Below, piece after piece: positions 22,437 to 33,700 of a stretch of 64,000 nt of DNA. The position numbers and the translations under genes were made by a program. A model generated the notes under the pieces. It saw only the letters and a list, made by a program, of their open reading frames with translations, made no database searches and was not told the origin of the DNA. Position 1 is the stretch's first letter. The number at the start of each line of letters is the position of its first letter. The stretch spans positions 12,152,001-12,216,000 of the forward strand of contig NC_045132.1 of the NCBI RefSeq assembly GCF_007655135.1, given 5' to 3'. The DNA is from Punica granatum (taxonomy: Eukaryota; Streptophyta; Magnoliopsida; Myrtales; Lythraceae).

Positions 22437-23510
22437 CGCCATTAAGAAGTATTATCCGTGGGCACTCGTATATTCTTTATTCTCCGGGCTCCGTGCCTCT
22501 TTCATTGTAAGACATTTCCATTTCCGTGGACGAGCTTCAATTCCCACTATCTGCCCAATACTATGCTTTCTTGAGAGAAAAAAAAAATAAATTTTCCCGC
22601 TAGGTCGAAAACCTCTTCGAGGCGGCCTAGGCAAAAGCTAGGGAACGAGTGGCACGACTTAAAATCCCGCAAAGGGGGGTCGCGGCAAAAGGAGAGCACA
22701 GATCACTTCCTCGCTAGGTCGAAAACCTCTCTGAGGTGGCCTAGGCAAAAGTTAGAGGACCCGAGGGGTACGATCCCACCCAAACATGGGGAATCGTAAC
22801 AAAAGGTGAGCATTCATGTGAGAGAAATTAAATAAAATACCCCGCTAGGCCGTCACGCATCCCGCAGCCTAGGCAAAAGTTAGGGGACAATGTCGGCTCG
22901 ACCACGAAAGAAAAGCGACACTTTCCCTATGAAGCTACACCGAGTAGTGGTTCCGCACTCTTTGACGCAAGCAAACTCTCTTCGACTCTCCAGGCTCGAG
23001 ACCTGCTTCGAAATGGGGGTCGAACCAGTGTATCCTTGACTTGGAGGATCCCATAAGATCCCTCCTTTTACCTTTACACACATATTCCACGGGCTACCCG
23101 TTTCAAAAAAAAAAAAAAGCCATTCTTCGATAGGGACACGACCACCCTACAACGGTCACCGATACCAAATCCCCGACACATCTTTGCATAGATTCTTCTT
23201 ACATGTACCCCGTTTCGTCAATTAAGCACAACTGACATCCTTTGTAGGTTTCCCTGTCTCCGTGCACAGGTGTGATTGTGAATCCCAAGGGCATCCCCTT
23301 CCTGACGAACACGCGATTGGCTTACGCGACAGATTGGGGATTCGAACCGAGTGGAAGGCATAACAGAGAATCCTCTTGGCCCTAACTCAAGGAAAAGACA
23401 GATAACAAGCTCGACTTGGAATGGGACAAATTGCCTCTGCCGACGTCCCCGACATACCGACTAGCATCCATCTCCACCTCTACCTTCCCCTACACTCTGC
23501 GCACTTGCTG
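22437..23510 (+). other. Element C 3' UTR, first part, with hairpin array 22599-22874
   Basis: Five hairpins in a row: 22599-22632, 22655-22682, 22713-22746, 22770-22797 and 22844-22874. Modules 1, 3 and 5 have GCTAGG/CCTAGGC outer stems; modules 2 and 4 have CGAC/GTCG and CGAT/ATCG stems around CCC...GGG. Each is followed by AAAAG. A run of 14 A lies at about 23107. The remainder, 22875-23510, is conserved with A2 but not coding. Confidence 0.68.
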
Positions 23511-24262
23511 CTTTCAGGACTTCGCGTCCCCGGACTTTGCGTCCGGTTATTGCTTTCCGGACTCTGCGTCCACTTTACTGCTTTCAAGACTTCGCGTCCC
23601 CGGACTTTACGTCCGGTTACTCCTTTCCGGACTCCGCGTCCACTTTACTGCTTTCAGGACTTCGCGTCCCCGAACTTTGCGTCCGGTTATTGCTTTCCGG
23701 ACTCCGCGTCCACTTTACTGCTTTCAGGAATTCGCGTCCCCGGACTTTGCATCCGGTTATTGCTTTTCGGACTCCGCGTCCACTTTACTGCTTTCAGGAC
23801 TTCGCGTCCCCGGACTTTGCGTCCGGTTATTGCTTTCCGAACTCCGCGTCCACTTTACTGCTTTCAGGACTTCGCGTCCCCGGACTTTGCGTCCGGTTAT
23901 TGCTTTCCGGACTCCGCGTCCACTTTACTGCTTTCAGGACTTCGCGTCCCCGGACTTTGCGTCCGGTTATTGCTTTTCGGACTCCGCGTCCACTTTATTG
24001 CTTTCAGGACTTCGCGTCCCCGGACTTTGCGTCCGGTTATTGCTTTCCGGACTCCGCGTCCACTTTACTGCTTTCAGGACTTTGCGTCCCCGGACTTTAC
24101 GTCCGGTTATTGCTTTCCGGACTCCGCGTCCACTTTACTGCTTTCCGGACTTCGCGTCCCCGGACTTTACGTCCGGTTATTGCTTTCCGGACTCCGCGTC
24201 CACTTTACTGCTTTTCGGACTTCGCGTCCACGGACTTCTCGTCCATTTTACTGCTTTCTGCG
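23511..24262 (+). repeat. 70-bp satellite, about 10.7 copies (element C 3' UTR)
   Basis: Copies start at 23511, 23581, 23651, 23721, 23791, 23861, 23931, 24001, 24071, 24141 and 24211, an exact 70-bp period. Each unit contains three versions of the core GGACTTYGCGTCC, so it is a trimer of a shorter ancestor. Because 70 is not a multiple of three and the unit has no stop in any frame, three overlapping long ORFs appear on the plus strand; they are artefacts. The core is shared with the satellite of A2. Confidence 0.95.
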
Positions 24263-24447
24263 GGATTCGGCCCTTCACCTACCACTTCACATTCCCTAAA
24301 TCCCGCTCACGCTACTATCTCATGACAGGGGGAGGGGCGAGCTACCATAGAGAACGATGATAGAAGCGGCCGCCGGGACCAAAAGGGTGCCTCTCATGGT
24401 CTTTGGCCACATCCTCTAACCGAGCATGCAACCAAAGAGGGGCAAGC
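24263..24447 (+). other. Element C 3' end before LTR, with polypurine tract 24434-24446
   Basis: The stretch from about 24370 to the LTR is nearly identical in element B (51215-51295), including ATCCTCTAACCGAGCATGC. It ends in AAAGAGGGGCAAG, a polypurine tract placed directly before the 3' LTR, where plus-strand priming is expected. Confidence 0.75.
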
Positions 24448-25760
24448 TATCAACACCCCATTTTGACCCACCGGCTTCCCACACGAGGATTCCCGACCGA
24501 AGCCCGGGACACTATCCATCACCCGGCAATCAGAGGCAAATAGGCGGGCACGGGATCATGAGTAATAGGAGAAAGAGCTAGGCCACTGAGAAAAGCGGAG
24601 GAAAGCCATCAGAGGAACGAACGAACAAGGAATCCCCAAAACGACGGGGCTGGCACTGTGGCACTATTCATCATCGAGTCATCGAAGCACCGAAAGGTGC
24701 CCAATATGGGACTCCAAAAATCCCTCTCAGTGCCAAAGTGACCAACGACACGTCCGGGCGCATTTCCGGGACATCCTGCTTAAGCCGGGACACCCCGATC
24801 CCTCACGGACGCCTTTTCTGACAGAGCTTCCGGGACCCGCTCCACTGACAAGCAGACGGCCCCCCAAACGGGTCTACAAGCACCTAGGGACCACCAAGGT
24901 CGGGGAACAAGCTTCAGGTGACCTTCCAGAGCTCGGCTCGGTTTCCCGAGGGACATTTTAGTGGTCATGAACGTCTCCCGGCGAGCCTCCGGGGAGTGTC
25001 CATGGAATACAGAGATCTCAATGATCTCCGAACGCTTTACAACGATCCCCGAACGCCCCGAGACATTCAAAGAGCACCGAGGAAAATCCCGGTCACAAGT
25101 CCCTAGGCCTTCCCGGGCCAACGGTCCCCGACCGAGGACGACGGGCCAACGATCCCATGCGGGGCAAAAGGATCGCCAAAAGGAATGTTAGGATGCACAA
25201 AGAGCAGTCAGGGACCAGGGCATGCTAAACTCCGCTCCGAACGTCTAGACAGGGCAAAACCGACCCTCGAGGCGCCGAGTCGCCCGAACGTCCGTTCACA
25301 CGACGCATGGCGATATTAGGCCCATTCAAATCCTCGTCGTTCAAGCATCCCAAATCTTCAAATTAATTGGACATCGGAGGTCGGATGCGAGCTCAATCAA
25401 GTTTCAAGCATTTTCCGGCTTTTCTCTCAATCGAATGGGACCCACAGCTCAGCCAAGCCAAGCCATCAAGCCGCGGCTCAACCCCAAGCCACGGTTCAAC
25501 CCCTGGCTCCGATTGGACGGCCCAAGCCGCGGCTTCCCCCCCCCATGGCCGGCGGCTCCACTCTCCAAGTTTCCCTCCTCCACCCATTTCAAACTCTTCT
25601 TACACACTTACATCCATCCATCACTTCCTATCACACCCATCAACTCCCATCAACCTTCCACTCACAAATCCCCCCCGAATCCCCCTTGATATTTTCGGCA
25701 GCCCACACTTAGGCCTCTTAAGCACACTTCACTTTCCCTAATTGCTTCATTAAGCTTCCC

Positions 25761-25768
25761 TTTATAAG
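25761..25768 (+). promoter_or_regulatory. TATA-like box in subfamily I LTR
   Basis: TTTATAAG lies 1.31 kb from the LTR start, preceded by CATTAAGCTTCCC, a context shared with 52398-52405 (TTTATAAA) and partly with 32033-32038. This supports a common U3 length of 1.1-1.3 kb. Confidence 0.5.
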
Positions 25769-28638
25769 CCCTTGCATCATTAGTTTTAATCACTTCTTCA
25801 TTCTCACTCTCTCTCAAGCCAACTTCTCTCTAGAATCCTCTCAACCTCCACCCCTCACCCAAGTTCCGTCCAGCCCCAAGTCAAGGCCGAAACCGGCCAA
25901 AACCATCGGAAAACCACCCGGTATTCTGATAACTACCCGACCCGACTTAAGCCAAAAATCATCAAACTCCCTAGCCTACATATTTTCCACCCCTAAGTCC
26001 ATTTCCGAGCATAGATTTTCGATTTGAAGCTTCCTACACCCTGTTCCAGCCGTGAGAACATTCGGGTCCCGAGACCCCCTAGCCGTGCACACCGAACCTC
26101 CCGATGTGCCATTTCCTCCCACGACTTCGGCGAGTCGTGCCATCACGTTCCAAGGGTTCCTCACAACCCTCACCCTCCCCCGTGAAGAGGTGGTCACGGT
26201 CCGAGGGCCGGCCAACCGTGCACAACCATCATTCACCCGTTTCTCTCTTACCGGGTTCCTCTCATTTTTACCGAACTTTCTCTCACATTTTCGGGTTTGT
26301 TCAGGCCTTGGCACGTTCGGGTCTGCCCACGGTCGTCTAGATCTATCTCTTAGGAGTCCAACGAATCCGGCCTAGCACCGTGCCGTGGCCGGAGTGAACG
26401 TACCGAGCCATTTTCCCGAGATTGCCGCGGCTGCGCCTTACCCGGGTCGCTCACTGTCCGTAGCTTCCAGCCGAGTCTAGCGACTCCCACGGCCACTTCC
26501 CCGGCTCTTCTCCTCGTGCAACGAGGCTACGTAACATCCCCTACAACTTAGATAAACTAGGATCCTTGATTCTTGCTCGTATGAGTGTTCACACGTTCTA
26601 AAGGTGCCGAATGCTTGAAAGTTCACGTCTTTCTTCGGATCCATGCTTTCCATGCATTTCCATGCACGCACGTCCATTATGTCCCACTCACGTATCCATA
26701 TAATGTCTATGCCATGAGGGGAAAGGACTAGGATCGAGGTAGGGGAGACGTTCAAGCCATGGTTAGACCATGGGACCCCACGGCCTACGTCCCAAGGGGG
26801 GACCCGTGGGCTCTCTTGGTCTTTCCGAGGCTTGATCGGCCTCCCTCCCCCCGAAACTTGTTGGCTCCCTTGTTATTACCATTGAATGTTGCATGAGATG
26901 TATTGGCATGGCGAGAAGGGACTCGGATCGGAGTCGAAGAGCCCACCTTGACCCATGTGAGCCATGGGAATTCGCGGCTGCCCTTGAAGGGTGCGGCCGA
27001 GAGCTCCCTTGGGCCACACGGGTCCGAGGTGGCCTCTTTGGCTCCGAAGTGGGTCGATTCCCGCATTTTACTTTTTTATTTATTTATTTTTTATCGTATG
27101 AATCAACGCCGTCTTTATTGATTTCTTTATATTACATGTTATATGTGTTTGGTCGTGTGTTTGATTGCGCCTAGAGATCTTGACGGCGTCGGTTTCCTTC
27201 ATTTTATTGAAATAGATGTTGTCCTTGTGTTTAAATGTATTATGCATGCAAGACATGATCGGAATCGTCCCTCGGAATTGATTGTATCCATGTTTTTACA
27301 TTGTTGCCGATGGCCACCTGATAATTAAATGATAAGTGTATTGGTCTTGGATAATTTCCCATCAAAACCACAATAATTATATGAAATCACCATCACTGAA
27401 TAATTTCACAAACGGGAGAACGGGGCACGTTATTCGGTTAATTAAATCATTCGGACTAAATAATTGGGTAAATTGGTTATTAATTTGTAAACGCATCGAT
27501 GATTCACGGAACGGCGAGAATGCCCGTTCTTCATTAAAAAATTCACAATTTCAAAATACCGAGTTGTGTGACACGAATCGAAGGGATGTCTAGGGAGTAC
27601 TCGCGAGTCACGACTCGGGTCCGGGCCCAATTTGAGGCGGCCTAGGTCAGGACACGGGAGTCCTTCTTAGACTTCTTCGTGTCACACGATCTTCAATTTG
27701 TACACGAACATCACACGTTTTACTATCCAAGGGCATAATCGTCATTTCGAGATTCACCGATATCCTAGGCGTTAGGGAGTTGGAAACACCTCGATCTATG
27801 GGCGAGAAAGGGCAACCCGTTCGGGTGTGAGTTTCATTCGCACGGCCCATTCCGTTCACTTGCGGTATTTCTATCTTCCTATCGTAGATTTGGTGGTGAG
27901 CATTTTATTTACAAAATACGAAGAATCGGATTAATCACACACTCGACTTAAACGAACGTTAGATAATGGGTAGGTGGAATATTAGATTCCAATCTATAGT
28001 CAAAATACGAGTTTGGCTAGTTCGGTGAAACCGTAGCGACACTTAACTGAATAAGAGTCCTAAAACAAATTCACACATATAATTGGCTTAGAACCATATC
28101 CTAGCCCGTCCCCTATGTTTGCCTAGGTTAGATACATTGTTTGCTAATCAACCCCGGTTAATAACTGATTAAATCACGTACACTTGACTTAATACACCAC
28201 TTGTCTGTATTCACTGATAGTTGTCAGTTATTGTCTGTATCATGTCAGTTTTATCAGTTTCCTTCTGTTTTATCCTTGCCTATGATGATTTATTGCGGCT
28301 CAGGCCCGAACCCATATCATCGAACACGAGGTCCAATGCCTCTTAATTCACCGAGTGCGTGCAACCCGAGTGCGGAATGGGATCTAGCCTCGAGTCACCA
28401 TCACATTCCAAATATGGCCTATGTGGAAGGCAATTCGGATTGGATGTATGAAACGTGTTTAGATATCACCCGGGAGCTCGATCGGTCCAACGGGAACAGT
28501 GGGAACTAATCGGTTTTCCTGCAAACCGTCGGTTCGATTGGACGCGACCCCCGGCTCTTTGAGCCCGCGTTGCCTTAAATTATTTATCGGTCATTCAAAA
28601 CACTCGGTGAGCCGGAGCGGAATATTGGCCCAATGCAA

Positions 28639-28746
28639 ACCGATCGGGATCCATTTACTTATTCAGTTGCACTTTGTAATTATTAGAGAGAACATCGTGA
28701 GGATTTTATTTGTATATTCATTCACTTGTAAGGATCCCCGATCGGT
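28639..28746 (+). promoter_or_regulatory. Long-range stem-loop in LTR, subfamily I form
   Basis: ACCGATCGGGATCC (28639-28652) pairs with 28732-28746 apart from one bulged C; the loop is 79 nt. The solo LTR has the same stem at 35247-35260 and 35344-35358 with a bulged A, and the LTR of B at 55467-55480 and 55564-55578. The loop shares TTTGTAAT, CATTGT and TGTAA motifs with the subfamily II loop. Confidence 0.62.
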
Positions 28747-29312
28747 GAGCGAGAGGTCCGAGTGTCGAATCGGTCAAGTTGGTCTATTATCCCCAAGAGA
28801 TGAGTAAGCTCGAATACTCATGGTCTTGGTTCGCGCAGGGAATCGACCATCACGGTTCGATGAACTGTAGCGCTAAGATAGTGGACCGATTCCTCGATGC
28901 ACAAGCGTACTCACCTTTCGGATGTTCGGCCCAACTTGATCAGTTCATCGAATTTATGGTGTCAAAACGGGTGAGTCGAGTACAATCTTAAATCACGCGG
29001 TAAATAAATAAAACGGCAAGCCTAGCAAGCTAGAGTACCGAAAGGGCGTGCGGGATATAAGCCCGCACGTAATAGAACCCCCGAATTCGGAATTTTCGGT
29101 TCCGCACGATCATTGCCTTAGCATTTAAGTGTACTCCGTACCCGTAGACCCGGGCGACTCAACGGCCCTCGACCTACGGGTCGTAAACGGTAAGTGGCGA
29201 CTCCTTCTCACGAGTGTCCGTCGCGCGTCCCCGGGAAGGTGGACACTCCCAAGCCGCGTTGCATAGGCATCGCGCATGCGTGCCTCGATGAGATGAAATT
29301 CGGGTGCGCACA

Positions 29313-30701
29313 GTCACTGAAGGACGAAGACATTCCGACGTGGGCAGACCTTTCCCGAAAGTTCATCGACCAATACCAGTATTGCGCGGAAACACCTCCC
29401 ACCCTCTTGGAATTGAGCACAAAAGAGATGGCACGGGGCCAAAGGTTCGAGGAATACGCTACTAAATGGCGTGCCCAAGCGGCGAAACACATCCCTCCGA
29501 TTAGCGAAGCACAACAGATTCAGTTGTTTCACTCCACGCTGAAGGGGGTATATTATTCGCACCTGTTGGCCCACACCTCATCGTTCTCCGACCTCATCGA
29601 AGCCGAGAAAAAGCTTGACTTGGGGATCAAGCTCGGCAGGATGGAGGGTCCCGCCGGTAAAGGAGAAGAGTCCTCGAAGAAGGTCCCCGCAACGTTGTCG
29701 TCTTCCAGCGGAAGGAGAGGGAAGGAAGTTTCGGTTAACGCCGTCAATCCGACACATCCGACGTCCCGGCAATATTCGGTGAATCTCACGACCGCACTAA
29801 CTGCCGCTTCTGCCTACTTCCTCCCGCCTCCATAGCATCAATACCAATCGGTTTATTACTCGGCTCCACCGGTCCCGCCGCCAATGGCCTCACAACCATA
29901 TGACCACCACTACGCACCCGCGCCCCTTCAACCCAAGCCCCCGGTGTCGAGAGCTCCTCCACCGGCGCAGCAGAACCCTACGTAGCAAGGTCCACAGGCC
30001 GGCGGCACGCAACACCGGCCCCGCAGGCAGTACACACCTCTACCTGCTCCTCTTTCTCACATATATCGACAACTCCTTGCGGGCGATCAGATTCGACCGA
30101 TATCCCCAGGCCCGAATTTTGACCCGTCCGTTCAGGATCAATTCAAACGCTGCGAGTATCATCAAGGCGCGCCGGGGCACACTCTCGATAATTGTTAGAG
30201 GTTGTGAGACGAGATCCAAAAGAGGATCGACAGCAACAGGCTCACCTTCAATGCCGTCAGGCCCCCGAATGTGCAGGACAACCCCTTCCCGGATCATAGG
30301 CCGAGTTTGGGGCCCTCCATCAACATGATCACCGTATGCACCTTGGGGAGGGACGAAGACGCACAAGACAACCCCCTTCCCTTCGTGATCGACTACACTC
30401 CTGAGGAACCCACGGTCGGATTCGCGGGACACATGGTCTTGCCGGCCCCCTTTGTCGTGGATATCCCCGCTCGAGAGCCGTACTCGGATAACAAGGTCCC
30501 TTGGACCTATGAAGGAAGCATCGGGAGCGTCGAGCAACAGTTCAGTGTCATGGGGATGACACGGTCGAGATGAGTGTACGAGAACCCGGCAATCAGGGAC
30601 AAAGGGAAGGCGCCCGCCACTGAAGTTAGGGCAGTGCCCAAAAGCTTGCCTTTTCCATCCAAGAGGGTAACCGAAGAGGAAGCCGAAGCATTTATGAAGG
30701 T
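29313..30701 (+). pseudogene. Element B gag-pro, first part (gag 3' portion to start of pro region)
   Basis: The fragment begins inside gag, directly after the LTR of C, at the segment SLKDEDIPTW. It continues through FHSTLKGVYYSHLL, the P/Q-rich tail, the knuckle CEYHQGAPGHTLDNC and the linker before pro, to EAFMKV where the solo LTR is inserted. Five stops interrupt the frame: TAG about 29833, TAG 29983, TAG 30196, TGA 30205 and TGA about 30571. Each is explained by one C-to-T or G-to-A change when compared with C. The first half of gag and the 5' LTR of B are absent from the window. Confidence 0.88.
30697..30701 (+). repeat. Target-site duplication of solo LTR, left copy (AAGGT)
   Basis: AAGGT directly precedes the LTR and is repeated at 35926-35930 directly after it. 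Removing the LTR and one copy restores the FMKVIKASE reading seen in C and D. Confidence 0.92.
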
Positions 30702-33700
30702 TGTCAGCACCCCATTTTGGCCCACCGGCTTCCCGCACAAGGATTCCCGACTGAAGCTCGGGACACTATTCATCGCCCGGCAATCGGAGGCAAATAGGCG
30801 GGCACGGGGTCATGAACAATAAAGAAAAACACGGTCCACTGAGAAAGGCGGAAGAAAGCAGTCAGAAGAACAGACGAACGAGGAATCCCGAAAACAACGG
30901 AGCTGGCACTGTGGCACTATTCATCACTGAGTCACCGAAGCACCGAAAGGTGCCCAATATGGGGCTCCAAAAATCCCTCCCAGTGCCAAAATGACCAATG
31001 GCACGTCCGGGCGCATTTCCGGGACATCCTGCTTAAGCCGGGACACCCCGATCCCCCACGGACGCCTTTTCTGACAGAGCTCCCGGGGTTCGCTCCACTG
31101 ACAAGCAAACGGCCCCTCAAAACGGGTCTACAGGCGCCCAGGGACCACCAGGGCCGGGGAACAAGTTTCAGACAACCTTCCGGAACTCGGCTCGGCTTCC
31201 CGAAGTACGTTTCAGTGGTCACGAACGTCTCCCGGCGAACCTTCGGGGTATTTCCACGGAAAGCAGAGACCACGACGATCTCTGAGCCCCTCACAATAAT
31301 CCCCGAGCACCTCAAGGCATTCGGGGCACATTGAGAGAATCCCGGTCAAAGAACCTAGGTCTTCCCGGGCCAACGGTCCCCGACCGAGGACAACGAGCCA
31401 ACGATTCCCCACGGGGCAAAAGGACCGCCAAAACGAATGCAAGGATGCACAGAGGTCAATCGGAGGTCGAAGGGCATTAAATTCCACTTCGAACGTCCGA
31501 ACAGGGCAAAACCGACTCTTGAAGCGCCGAGTCACCCGTACGTTCGTTCACACGACGTACGGCGATATTGGGCTCATTCAAATCCTCGTAGTTCAAGCAT
31601 TCCAAATCTTCAAATTAATTGGACATCGGAGGTCGGATGCAAGCTCAATCGGGTTTCAAGCATTTTCTGGCTTTTATCTCAATCAGACGGGACCCACAGC
31701 TCAGCCAAGCCAAGCCGTCAAGCCGCGGCTCAACCCCAAGCCACGGCTCAACCCTCGGCTCCGAATTGACAGCCCAAGCCGCGGCTCAAGCTCTCTCACC
31801 CGTCGGCTCCAAAGCTCCCCCTCCACACAATTTGAATTTTGGCTCTTACACCCATCACTTCTTCTTACACACTTACACCCATCCATCACTCCATCACTTC
31901 CCATCAACTCCTCTTCCTTTCCCCACACTCAATGTGACACTTTCCCCCTTAATCCCATTGAAATTCGGCAGCCCTAGTTTAGCATACAAAAAACCGCACT
32001 TAACATCATTTAATCACACCGTTAAGCCTCCCTATAAGTTCCCATTGATCATTAGACTTAATCACTTCTTCATTCTCCTTCTCTCTCAAGCCAATCTCCC
32101 TCTAAAATCCTCTCAACTTTCAGCCCACTCCCACAGCTCGTACCACTCCTTGCCAAGGCCGAAACCGGCCAAAACCGTCGGAAAACCACCCGGTATTCCG
32201 GTAACCACCCGACCCGACTTAAACCAAAAATCACCAAACTCCCTAGCCTACCTATTTTCCATCCCCTAAGTCCGTTTCCGGGCTTAGATTTTCCATTTGA
32301 GATCCCTAACATCACTTTCCAGCCAAAGTTGTAATCGGGTCCCGAGTCTCCAAGTCGCGTGCAACCGAGCTCCTCGACGTGCCATTTTCTCCCGCGACTT
32401 CGGAGAGTCGTGCCATCACGTTCAAAGGGTTCCTCACGACCCTCACCCTCTCTCGTGAAGAGGTGGTCACGATCCGAGGGCCGATCCACCGTGCACAACC
32501 CCGTTTCATTGTTTTTCACTTACTGGGTTTTCCGTGTTCATACCCGAACTTCTCTCACGTTTTTCGAGCTTGTCTAGGGCTCGGCACGCTCGGGTCTGCC
32601 CGTGCTCGTCTAGATCTACCTCTTAGGAGTCCAACGAGCCCGACCTTGCACCGTGCCGTGCCCGGAGCTCGCGTGCCAAGCCGTTCTCCCGCGACTAGCC
32701 GCGGCTGTTTTCTCTCGGATTGCTCACTTCCGCGACTTCAAGCCGAGTCTTGCGACTCCCACGGCCACTTCTCCGACTCCTTCCTCGTGTTCCGAGGCTA
32801 GGTAAGACTCCTCTATGACTTAGAGAAGCTAGGTTCTTCGATATTTGTTTGATATGGGGTGTTAGGGGCTCATTTCGCATGATTTTCCTTAGATCCCGGG
32901 TTTGGCCCTTGAGCAACTTCGTGAACCATCCGACTTCGAAATGAGCTGAAATTTTTACCACAGACACTTGATGTTATTTTAAGTCCCCATACAAAATTTC
33001 AGATTTTTCTGTGCACTGGATTTCCGGATAAAAAATGTTTACCCGTTATTTCGGTATTCTCGGCCAGATTTTGATATGTCTCGTGAACCATCCGAGTTCG
33101 AAATGAGCTGAAATGTTTACCACAGACACTTGATGTTATTTTAAGTCCCCATACAAAATTTCAGATTTTTCTGTGCACTGGATCTCCGGATAAAAAATGT
33201 TTACCCGTTATTTCGGTATTCTCGGCCAGATTTTGATATGTCTCGTGAACCATCCGAGTTCGAAATGAGCTGAAATTTTTACCACAGACACTTGATGTTA
33301 TTTTAATTCCCCATACAAAATTTCAGATTTTTCTGTGCATTGGATCTCCGGATAAAAAATGTTTACCCGTTATTTCGGTGTTTCCGGTCTGATTTTGATA
33401 GATCTCACGAACCATCCGACTTCAAAATGAACTGAAATTTTTACCACACATTCCAGATGTTATTTTAAGGTTCCACACAAAATTTCATATTTTTATGGGC
33501 GCTGAAACTCCAAATAAAAATTATTTACCGAACTTTTCGTATATTCGACAAATCAGATCACACTGTTTTTTTGGGTCTAATTTAGCCCTCTCCAAACTGA
33601 ATCTAGATCCAAAATAGACCCCTTGACCCTGATCCGACTCTGTTTTCATGTTTATTACATTTACGATTTACCTCGTTTTTCGTGCCGATGCCATTTTATT

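Larger units (their letters stand above)
7842..29312 (+). mobile_element. Composite element C: Ogre-like Ty3/gypsy with ORF1, about 21.5 kb
   Basis: An 11.65-kb internal region (12796-24447) lies between two same-orientation LTRs. Order: leader, ORF1, gag-pro, intron, pol, hairpin-rich 3' UTR, satellite, PPT. This matches the known architecture of Ogre/Tat elements. However, the two LTRs are of different subfamilies and the flanks do not share a target-site duplication (ACGGC on the left, GTCAC on the right), so the ends probably come from different insertions. It is not an intact autonomous element because gag-pro and pol are interrupted. Confidence 0.85.
24448..29312 (+). repeat. Long LTR, subfamily I (4865 bp), 3' LTR of element C
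   Basis: It follows the PPT and starts TATCAACACCCC, so the usual TG is mutated to TA. It ends GGGTGCGCACA and is followed at once by gag of element B. Features: TATA-like TTTATAAG at 25761-25768; stem-loop arms ACCGATCGGGATCC at 28639-28652 and its complement with one bulged base at 28732-28746; 8-bp hairpin at 29047-29069; UNCG hairpin just upstream of TGGCGACTCC at 29195-29204. It aligns along its length with the LTRs at 30702 and 51296. Confidence 0.9.

Noticed and set aside
23511..24262. CRISPR-like appearance of regular repeats
   Set aside because: Units are directly adjacent with no unique spacers, and the context is a plant retrotransposon.
23416..24360. Three overlapping long ORFs (up to 314 aa) in three plus frames
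   Set aside because: They follow from a stop-free 70-bp satellite whose length is not a multiple of three; the same peptide cycles through all frames.
26052..26375. Similar short ORFs in the LTRs (also 32359-32577 and 52661-52942)
   Set aside because: Similarity between copies is expected because the LTRs are homologous at DNA level; frames and ends are not conserved.
7842..29312. Calling C a normal complete element
   Set aside because: The LTR subfamilies differ and no TSD is shared.
29194..29835. 213-aa ORF treated as one gene
   Set aside because: Its first 40 residues come from the LTR end and the rest from gag of another element; no start belongs to it.
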